Of a DNA stretch of 38,599 bases, positions 32,909 to 38,599 are shown piece by piece. Numbering within the stretch: position 1 is the first letter of the stretch; each line of letters starts with the position of its first letter. Where the stretch lies: NCBI GenBank assembly GCA_019112875.1, contig DXIO01000041.1:1-38599 (forward strand), read 5' to 3'. Source of the DNA: Candidatus Aquabacterium excrementipullorum (GTDB taxonomy: Bacteria; Pseudomonadota; Gammaproteobacteria; Burkholderiales; Burkholderiaceae_C). The translations under genes and the position numbers were made by a program. A model generated the notes under the pieces. The model ran no database searches. It saw nothing but the letters and a program-made list of their open reading frames with translations, and had not been told where the DNA came from.

Positions 32909-33901
32909 TCAGGCCTGCAGCAGCCGGGCGCCCGCCACGGCCGCGCCCACCAGACCCAGCTCCGATTGCAGCACCAGGTGCACCGGGATCCGGGCCATCA
33001 GTTCCGCATACGGGCCCTTCTGACCGAAGCCGCGCAGGAAGCGGCCGTCGCGCATCATCTCGCCGCAGCGCTGGGCCACGCCGCCCGCGACATACACGCC
33101 GCCCCGGGCCAGCGTGGCCAGCGCGTAGTCGCCCGCCACCGAGCCATAGGCCAGCAGGAACTGCTCCAGCGCCTGCTGGGCGCGCGCGTCGCCCTCCTGC
33201 GTGGCCTTGCGGAACACGCCCTCGCCGGTCAGGCCATCGGTGTCCATGGGCGTGAACACCTTGGTGGGCGGCTCGTCGCCCAGGCATTGATAGAAGTTGA
33301 CCAGCCCAGGGCCGGAGACGAAGTGCTCCACCACCACGCGCGGCACCAGCGGCCGCAAGCGCTGCAGGGCCAGGTCCTGCTGTTCGTTGATGGGCGCGAA
33401 GCTGTAGTGGCCGCCCTCGCCGGGCACCACGCCATGCCCGCCGCCTTGCCAGATGCGAAAGGCCACGCCCAGGCCCGAACCCGCGCCGATCACCAACTGG
33501 TTGCCTTGCGGGTCGGCGTCGCCGTCCTGCAGGGTCATCAACTCGTCTGCGCCCAAGGCCTCGATGCCATGGGCCGCCGCCTCGAAATCGTTGACCAGGG
33601 TGACGGGCACGCCGCCCAGGTGCTGGCTCAGCGCGCGGGCGTCCAGGCGCCAAGGCAGGTTGGTCATCTGCACGGTCTGGTCGCGCACGGGGCCGGCCAC
33701 GCCCAGGCCAGCGGCGCGCAGCGGCTGCCCGAACGACGGCCCATGCTTGCTGAGAAAGTCCGTCAGCATGGCCTCGAACGAGGGCACCTGCGCGGCCACG
33801 TAACGCTCGCTGGCCTTCACGACCACGCGCCCTGTGGCGGCATCCACGTCGGCCAGGCCCAGCAAGGTTTTCGTCGCCCCCACGTCCGCGCACAAGATCA
33901 T
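32909..33901 (-). CDS. glk: Glucokinase
   Basis: The 330-residue enzyme phosphorylates glucose to glucose-6-phosphate with ATP. It starts MILCADVGATKTLLGL (phosphate-1 motif, residues 1-16) at 33901 with AAGGAG upstream; the frame runs on to 33985 without leader features. Family Glk (PF02685) signatures are TLVNDFEAAAHGIEAL, VIGAGSGLGVAF, PGEGGHYSFAPIN (glucose-binding Glu and Gly-His) and ARGGVYVAGGVAQR near the C terminus. It is a non-ROK glucokinase as in E. coli. It can supply glucose-6-phosphate for OtsA and recapture glucose released by the GH15 enzyme. Divergent from the ketosynthase-like gene across 95 bases; the small hypothetical gene lies downstream. Confidence 0.95.
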   Translation of the reverse strand: MILCADVGATKTLLGLADVDAATGRVVVKASERYVAAQVPSFEAMLTDFLSKHGPSFGQPLRAAGLGVAGPVRDQTVQMTNLPWRLDARALSQHLGGVPVTLVNDFEAAAHGIEALGADELMTLQDGDADPQGNQLVIGAGSGLGVAFRIWQGGGHGVVPGEGGHYSFAPINEQQDLALQRLRPLVPRVVVEHFVSGPGLVNFYQCLGDEPPTKVFTPMDTDGLTGEGVFRKATQEGDARAQQALEQFLLAYGSVAGDYALATLARGGVYVAGGVAQRCGEMMRDGRFLRGFGQKGPYAELMARIPVHLVLQSELGLVGAAVAGARLLQA

Positions 33902-33996
33902 GTCCCGTCTCCTTTTTGACCGCCCCTGCAAAAACAGCTTCGGTGGTCTGCGCCACCTGCCGATATGCCCATCATCCATCAACAAGGGAGGATGTG

Positions 33997-34989
33997 ATGC
34001 GCAGTGCTTCGAGAGTGGCCATCCTGGGTGTGGGTTATTGCCTCCCCGACAAGATCCGCGGCAACGACGATCCGGTGTTCGACTGGCTGCGGGCGCACCC
34101 GCCCTCGGGGGGCGAGTTGTTCGACGGGCTGAAGTTCCGGCGCGTGCTGTCGCAGGGTGACCAGGTCACCGACATCGTCGCGCACGCCTGCAAGAACGCC
34201 GCCGCCGACGCGAAGGTGAACCTGGCCGACATCGACCTGCTGATCGGCTCGGCCTCGGTGAGCGGCTGCTACGCGCCCAACGACCTGTGCGCCGTGCACC
34301 ACCAGCTGGGCCTGTCGGCGGGTTGCCGCGTGATGACGCTCAACACCGACTACACCGCCTTCCACGACGGCCTGCGCATCGCCAACGATCTGATCACGGC
34401 CGGCTCGGCCCGCAAGGCCCTGGTGGCCTGCGGCAACAACTGGACGCACCACGTCGATTACCACGAGGCCGTGGCCATGGCCGCCTCGGATGCCGCGGGG
34501 GCGGCCGTGGTCGGCGCCACGGATGACGCGAGCCGCTTCACACTGATCGACTGGGACAACGAGACCGACAGTTCCTGGTTCCGCGCGCTGCGCATGGAAC
34601 CGCGCTTCCACGAGAAGCACGGCGATCTGGCGCTGTTCACCACGCCGCTGATGAAGATCGACGAGAAGAACGGCGCCACCGCCGTGAAGACCTTCGGCGT
34701 GCCGGTGCCGCCCAAGATCATCGCGCGCATGCTGGCGCGCAACGGCATCACCAGCCAGGACATCACCCTGGTGGCGCACCAGAGTTCCAAGTCGATCTAC
34801 GACGCGTGGAACGCCGCCATCCAGCCGGCGACCTACATCACCACGCTGGAGGAGCTGGGCGACATGGTGTCATCGTCCGTGCCGGTGAACCTCGCCAAGT
34901 GCTACAGCGAGATCGACACCAAGTACCTGGTGCTGATGGGCACCGGCATGGAGATGCACGCGACCGCCCTACTTTACCTTCGTGCTTGA
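33997..34989 (+). CDS. Ketoacyl synthase III-like protein with altered active site
   Basis: The 330-residue protein has the thiolase fold of the FabH/KAS III family: MRSASRVAILGVGYCLPDKI at the start, VNLADIDLLIGSASVSGCYAPND, ITLVAHQSSKSIYDAWNAAI and a C-terminal SSSVPVNLAK and LMGTGMEMHATALLYLRA. By alignment the catalytic Cys of FabH (C112) is Tyr119, the His (H244) is kept as His261 and the Asn (N274) is Asp289. It is therefore unlikely to be a housekeeping condensing enzyme; it may be an acyltransferase, hydrolase or partner subunit. AGGGAGG precedes the ATG at 33997. Its 3' end overlaps the convergent flavin oxidase gene by 21 bases. Together with the flavin and ThDP enzymes it suggests a biosynthetic locus. 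Confidence 0.85.
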   Translation: MRSASRVAILGVGYCLPDKIRGNDDPVFDWLRAHPPSGGELFDGLKFRRVLSQGDQVTDIVAHACKNAAADAKVNLADIDLLIGSASVSGCYAPNDLCAVHHQLGLSAGCRVMTLNTDYTAFHDGLRIANDLITAGSARKALVACGNNWTHHVDYHEAVAMAASDAAGAAVVGATDDASRFTLIDWDNETDSSWFRALRMEPRFHEKHGDLALFTTPLMKIDEKNGATAVKTFGVPVPPKIIARMLARNGITSQDITLVAHQSSKSIYDAWNAAIQPATYITTLEELGDMVSSSVPVNLAKCYSEIDTKYLVLMGTGMEMHATALLYLRA

Positions 34990-36594
34990 GTCAGGCGAGG
35001 CATCCACGGGGGCCGCCTGCAGGTAGGGCGGCGGCTTGAGCCCCAGGTGGCTCTGCAGCATTTCCTCGGCCGTGGCGAGCGCGCCCTCCACCCAGCCCTG
35101 CGCGTGCGAGTAGGCCTCGCCGCAGATGTAGACCGGCACGTTGGACACGGGGTGGATGATGCGGTGGCCCACGTCGTAGCTTTCGACGTGCTGCGGCCAG
35201 AAGTTGGCGCCGCCGCCAAACGGATCATCGCCCCAGTCGCGGTAGGCCGCGGCGTAGGGGCGCAGGTCGGGGTGGTCTTCCAGGCCGTGCATCTGCAGCA
35301 GCAGGCGGTGCGCCTCGTCCACCATCAGTTGCGGCGCGGGGTGCTCGTTCCATTCGTCGGCGGGCAGGCCTTCGCTGGCCGGCGCATGGGCCTGGTTCCG
35401 GAACTTGACGGGGTTGTCGCGCAGGCCCGCCCAGTAGTCCAGGTCCAGGCCATCGTCGTAGATCAGGATGGCGCCGGCCTCGGTGTCGTCGCCCACCGGC
35501 CAGTAATAGCACTGGCGGATCGGCAGGTCGGTGACGGACTGGCCCTGCGTGATGCCCAGCTTCTCCCACCAGCGCGTGCGGTAGCACAGGGCCAGCTTGA
35601 ACAGCGGGATCGGCACCACCGACTGGATCAGGCGGTGCACCTCGTGGTGTTCGGGCGCCAGCACGGCGCCGCTCTGCTCGATCAGCTCCAGCGAGCGGCG
35701 CGGCATGGCCAGCACCAGCTTGCGCGCCAGCACCACGTGCTCATGCCCCTCGTGCTCGATGTGCAGTTCGATGCCCTCCTTGCCATCAGGCAGGCGGGTC
35801 TTGTCGAAGCGCACCAGGCGGTGGTGCAGGTGGGTGATGCCGCCGGCCTCTTCATAGCGCTTGGCGATGGTCAGCGGCAGCGATTCGTAGCCCTCCACCA
35901 GGCGCTTGTACTCGATGGTGGCGCCGTAGTCCGACAGGTTCCATGGGAAGCCATCGGCCGCGTTCCAGGTGAAATAGATGCTGTCGTAGCCGCTGGTGTC
36001 CTCGGCGTATTGGAAGGCCTCGTGGCTGACCGAGCGGTTGTACACGTAGCGCATGGCCAGGTCGCGCAGCAAGGTGCCTTCGTAGCGGCCGCTGCGGGCC
36101 AGCTTCTCCCAATCGACCGTCTTGAGATCGACATGGTCCACGCCCAGCACCTTCTGCAGGAAGCGCTGCGCGGCCAGCACGGTGAAGCCGTCCTTGATGT
36201 TGGCGCGCTCGTCCTCGGTCAGCACGTAGGGGATCTTGTCCGGGTCGGTCAGGTCGGCCGTGCGCAGGTGCTTGCCGCGCAGGTAGGCCACGTTGCCCGG
36301 CTCGCCCACCGAGAAGTCCACCGTGGGCAGCTGCAGGTAATCCACCAGCGCCTTCACGGTTTCCTGGCCGGTGGTGAAGCGCATGCCGCCCAGCTCGATG
36401 CGGGCCTCGGGCATGTCTGGCGGCGTGACGGACAGCAGGCGCCCACCCAATCTGCCGCTCAGTTCGAACAGCTGCACGGAGCCACGTTTCAAACCGCCAT
36501 CGGTCAGCAGGCGCCAACCGCTGTACAGCCCGGAAACCCCGCCGCCAACGATGGCCACGTCGAGTACCTCTTTGCCTGAATGCTTTGTATCCAC
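34969..36594 (-). CDS. Flavin-dependent amine/L-amino acid oxidase
   Basis: The 541-residue FAD enzyme belongs to the flavin monoamine oxidase/L-amino acid oxidase superfamily. The dinucleotide motif VAIVGGGVSGLYSG (G17-x-G19-x-x-G22) is followed by GGR-LL and the substrate-gate segment IELGGMRFTTG. The C-terminal FAD block reads VYICGEAYSHAQGWVEGALATAEEML. No signal peptide; cytoplasmic. It should oxidise an amine or amino acid to the imine, then the oxo acid or aldehyde, releasing H2O2. The start is GTG at 36594, with AAGGG nine bases upstream. It is divergent from the ThDP enzyme and convergent with the ketosynthase-like gene, a layout that suggests one pathway. An aromatic L-amino acid is a reasonable guess, not a demonstration. 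Confidence 0.88.
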   Translation of the reverse strand: MDTKHSGKEVLDVAIVGGGVSGLYSGWRLLTDGGLKRGSVQLFELSGRLGGRLLSVTPPDMPEARIELGGMRFTTGQETVKALVDYLQLPTVDFSVGEPGNVAYLRGKHLRTADLTDPDKIPYVLTEDERANIKDGFTVLAAQRFLQKVLGVDHVDLKTVDWEKLARSGRYEGTLLRDLAMRYVYNRSVSHEAFQYAEDTSGYDSIYFTWNAADGFPWNLSDYGATIEYKRLVEGYESLPLTIAKRYEEAGGITHLHHRLVRFDKTRLPDGKEGIELHIEHEGHEHVVLARKLVLAMPRRSLELIEQSGAVLAPEHHEVHRLIQSVVPIPLFKLALCYRTRWWEKLGITQGQSVTDLPIRQCYYWPVGDDTEAGAILIYDDGLDLDYWAGLRDNPVKFRNQAHAPASEGLPADEWNEHPAPQLMVDEAHRLLLQMHGLEDHPDLRPYAAAYRDWGDDPFGGGANFWPQHVESYDVGHRIIHPVSNVPVYICGEAYSHAQGWVEGALATAEEMLQSHLGLKPPPYLQAAPVDASPDSSTKVK

Positions 36595-36622
36595 GTCTGA
36601 ATCCCTTCATATCGTCGTTTGA

Positions 36623-36640
36623 AACGCCCACACGGGCGTT
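36623..36640. promoter_or_regulatory. Inverted repeat in the oxidase/ThDP divergent promoter
   Basis: AACGCCC-ACAC-GGGCGTT is a perfect 7-4-7 inverted repeat, midway in the 100 bases between the GTG of the oxidase (36594) and the ATG of the ThDP gene (36695). It is well placed to bind one regulator for both genes; no regulator gene is in view. Confidence 0.5.
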
Positions 36641-36694
36641 ACAACTGTGGCTTCTTCACGTTTCATCGATAGATTCAATAAGGGACGAATCACC

Positions 36695-38566
36695 ATGCAA
36701 ACAGGCCAATCCGTGTCCGTCATTCCTGGCGCCCAGACGATTCCCAGCTGCACTGTCGCGCAATTGCTCGTGCAATACCTGCTGGCCGAAGGCGTCACCA
36801 AGGTCTTTGGCATCCCGGGCGGCGCGGCCGTCTGGCTGATGGAAGAGCTCAAGAAGCACGCCGATCAGATCGAATTTGTCATCTGCCGTCATGAAAGCGG
36901 CGCGGCCTACATGGCCGATGGCCACGCGCGCGCCACCGGCGGCCTGGGCGTGGTGCTGACCACCTCGGGCCCGGGCGCCACCAACGCCGTGTCCGGCGCC
37001 ATGAACGCGCAGGCCAGCAACGTGTCCCTGCTGGTGATCACGGGCGAGGTGCCCGAGAAGTACTTCGGCCAGGGCTACCTGCAGGAAGGCACCGACGCCA
37101 AGCTCGACGTCAACGTGATCTTCCGCAACGCGGTCGAGTCCAGCGCGATGATCTCGTCGCCCAGCAACTTCCAGACGCTGTTTCAGCAGGCGCTGCGCAA
37201 CGCACGCTCGCTGCCCAACCGCGCCGCGCACATCAGCCTGCCCAACGACGTGGCCGGCACCTGCATCAACCCGCCGCCCACCAAGCCCACGCCCAGCAGC
37301 TACCAGGCTCGCGCGGCCTGCGCCGATCCGAAGGCACTGCAGGCCTCACTGCACGAGTTGCTGGAAGCCCGTCGCCCGCTGATCTTCCTGGGCAATGGCA
37401 CGCGCGCGGCGCTGGCCTCGCCCGAGCGCCTGCGCGCCTTCACCGAGTTCGTCGACCGCTTCGGCATCCCGGTGATGACCACGCCCGATGCCAAGGGCAT
37501 CTTCCCCGAATCGCACGAGATGTCGCTGCGCAACTACGGCATGTGCGCCAGCGCCTGGCCCGACCTCTACATCAAGCCCCTGGGCGATCCGGACCACTAC
37601 GACGCCCTGATGGTGCTGGGCTCCACGCTGGGCGAGCTGGCCACCACCACGGCCGCGTCCAACCCCTACGACAAGGCCCTGCTGCCCACCCAGCACTTCA
37701 TCCAGCTGGACCTGGACGCCGGCGTCATCGGCCGCGACTTCCCCGTCACACGTGGGGTGATCGGCGAGATCGGCGCCAGCCTGGACGTGCTGCTGACGCA
37801 CGCGCACCAGCACCACAAGCCCGATCCCGCCAAGGTGGACGAGCGCAAGGCCTTCATCCGCCAAATCAAGCAAAGCCACACGGCCTGGGCCGATCCGGCG
37901 GGCCGCGATTCCAACGCCGCGCCGACACACCCGGCGGCCATGGTCCGCGTCATCAACGAGGTGGTGAAGGACGGCGAGATCTTCATCGACGCCGGCAACT
38001 GCGTGGGCTGGTCGCTCAACAACCTGGTCGTGGACCCGCCCGTGCGCTACCAGAGCGCTCTGGCCATGGGCCCGATGGGCTTCGGCGTGGCCGCCGTGGT
38101 GGGCGGCAAGATGGCACAGCCCGACAAGCCCAGCGTGGCCATCGTGGGCGATGGCGCCTTCATGATGCACGGGGCCGAGGTGTCCACCGCCGCCCAGTAC
38201 CGCACCGGGGCCGTGTGGGTCGTGCTATACGACAACGACCTGTCCATGGTCAGCCAGGGCATGGCGCAACTGTTGCCGCCCGCCCCCTCGTGGCAGGACT
38301 ATTACAAGCTCGGCGCGCCCGACCTGGTGCTGTTCTCGCAGGGGCTGGGCGCCGACGCCGTCGCCATCACGCCCGACCAGGGCCCGGACGTCTTCCGGAC
38401 AGCCCTCGTGAAAGCCCTGGAATCGGCCCAAACCAGCGGCAAGCCGCAGGTGATCGTGGTACATATTGACACTCAGCCCTCGCCGCCCTACGGGTGGCCT
38501 GTGCTGCCGATTCCCAACTGCACCTTGCCGCCCAGCAGCACAACGGGAGGTGCCAGCTCTCTTTGA
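36695..38566 (+). CDS. ThDP-dependent acetolactate-synthase-like carboligase
   Basis: The 623-residue protein is of the acetohydroxyacid synthase/benzoylformate decarboxylase superfamily. The PYR domain has AEGVTKVFGIPGGAAVWLMEEL and ICRHESGAAYMADGHAR with the catalytic Glu67 that activates thiamine diphosphate. The central domain follows, and the PP domain carries AIVGDGAFMMHG (G485-D-G487) and the Mg-binding end YDNDLSMVSQG. These enzymes decarboxylate a 2-oxo acid and join the fragment to a second carbonyl. The ATG at 36695 has AAGGGA upstream; a GTG at 36647 is an alternative. No ilvN-type small subunit follows, so it is not a typical branched-chain biosynthetic enzyme. Divergence from a flavin oxidase that could make 2-oxo acids argues for an acyloin-type product. 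Confidence 0.88.
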   Translation: MQTGQSVSVIPGAQTIPSCTVAQLLVQYLLAEGVTKVFGIPGGAAVWLMEELKKHADQIEFVICRHESGAAYMADGHARATGGLGVVLTTSGPGATNAVSGAMNAQASNVSLLVITGEVPEKYFGQGYLQEGTDAKLDVNVIFRNAVESSAMISSPSNFQTLFQQALRNARSLPNRAAHISLPNDVAGTCINPPPTKPTPSSYQARAACADPKALQASLHELLEARRPLIFLGNGTRAALASPERLRAFTEFVDRFGIPVMTTPDAKGIFPESHEMSLRNYGMCASAWPDLYIKPLGDPDHYDALMVLGSTLGELATTTAASNPYDKALLPTQHFIQLDLDAGVIGRDFPVTRGVIGEIGASLDVLLTHAHQHHKPDPAKVDERKAFIRQIKQSHTAWADPAGRDSNAAPTHPAAMVRVINEVVKDGEIFIDAGNCVGWSLNNLVVDPPVRYQSALAMGPMGFGVAAVVGGKMAQPDKPSVAIVGDGAFMMHGAEVSTAAQYRTGAVWVVLYDNDLSMVSQGMAQLLPPAPSWQDYYKLGAPDLVLFSQGLGADAVAITPDQGPDVFRTALVKALESAQTSGKPQVIVVHIDTQPSPPYGWPVLPIPNCTLPPSSTTGGASSL

Positions 38567-38576
38567 GGTCTTTTTT

Positions 38577-38599
38577 ATGGTCGATGCAGTTTCGGTCGA
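38577..38599 (+). CDS. Next gene of the ThDP operon, cut by the window edge
   Basis: An ATG at 38577 preceded by GAGG (38565-38568, overlapping the ThDP stop region) opens a frame MVDAVSV that runs off the window. The 10-base gap from the ThDP stop and the ribosome site imply a co-transcribed gene. Its product cannot be seen. Confidence 0.55.

Noticed and set aside
35047..36579. 510-codon plus-strand open frame
   Set aside because: It is antisense to the flavin oxidase, which has clear FAD motifs in the other strand.

Overview
The window is high-GC DNA with dense, mostly single-gene or short-operon packing. The gene complement (PEP-CTERM exosortase substrate, DUF2239 protein, GlxA-type AraC regulator, WHG-domain TetR, siderophore-interacting protein, glucokinase of the Glk family) suggests a free-living betaproteobacterium of the order Burkholderiales, perhaps near Aquabacterium, Leptothrix or Ideonella. 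That placement is inference from gene content and codon use, not from a marker gene. I see no tRNA, rRNA, insertion sequence, phage gene or CRISPR array, and no gap over 300 bases without a gene. It looks like ordinary chromosome with many local regulator/target pairs.

Layout. 1-5,343 (minus): start of a secreted pectinacetylesterase-like protein, a hotdog thioesterase, and a roughly 1,480-residue membrane protein built as an internal duplication. 5,446-7,726 (minus): a membrane fatty-acid desaturase translationally coupled to its flavin/2Fe-2S reductase, like mycobacterial DesA3/Rv3230c. 7,947-10,923 (minus): a PEP-CTERM protein with a clear terminator, a lipoprotein class A beta-lactamase and a periplasmic solute-binding protein. 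11,223-13,541: a VOC protein, a TetR repressor and a quinone oxidoreductase; the same 18-base operator lies before the VOC gene and before tetR. 13,563-16,743: a diguanylate cyclase and a DUF2239 gene divergent around two TTTACCCGGGTAAA-type palindromes, then dinB. 16,807-20,534: an orphan mini flagellar-rod protein with a FliA-type promoter, a GlxA-type regulator, two overlapping GST genes and a GlcG/HbpS-like gene. 20,636-24,480: a PDZ/S41 protease-like protein, and a siderophore-interacting protein divergent from a MarR gene across two GTTGAC-N3-GTCAAC operators. 24,618-26,686: an outer-membrane transporter-like protein and an MscS channel.

26,721-33,901 is a trehalose/glucose block: a GH15 trehalase/glucoamylase-like enzyme, a trehalose-6-phosphate synthase fused to an N-terminal membrane sensor module, otsB, then (after a RidA-like gene) glucokinase and a small unknown gene. 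The RidA-like gene has a textbook SoxR box in its promoter, and Cys in place of the catalytic Arg.

33,997-38,599 is the strongest candidate for an undescribed system. It holds a ketoacyl synthase III-like protein without the catalytic Cys and Asn, a flavin amine/amino-acid oxidase, an acetolactate-synthase-like ThDP enzyme, and a further gene cut by the window edge. The combination (amino acid to 2-oxo acid, ThDP carboligation, acyl transfer) resembles the logic of acyloin natural products such as the xenocyloins and the scytonemin precursor. Product and substrates are inference.
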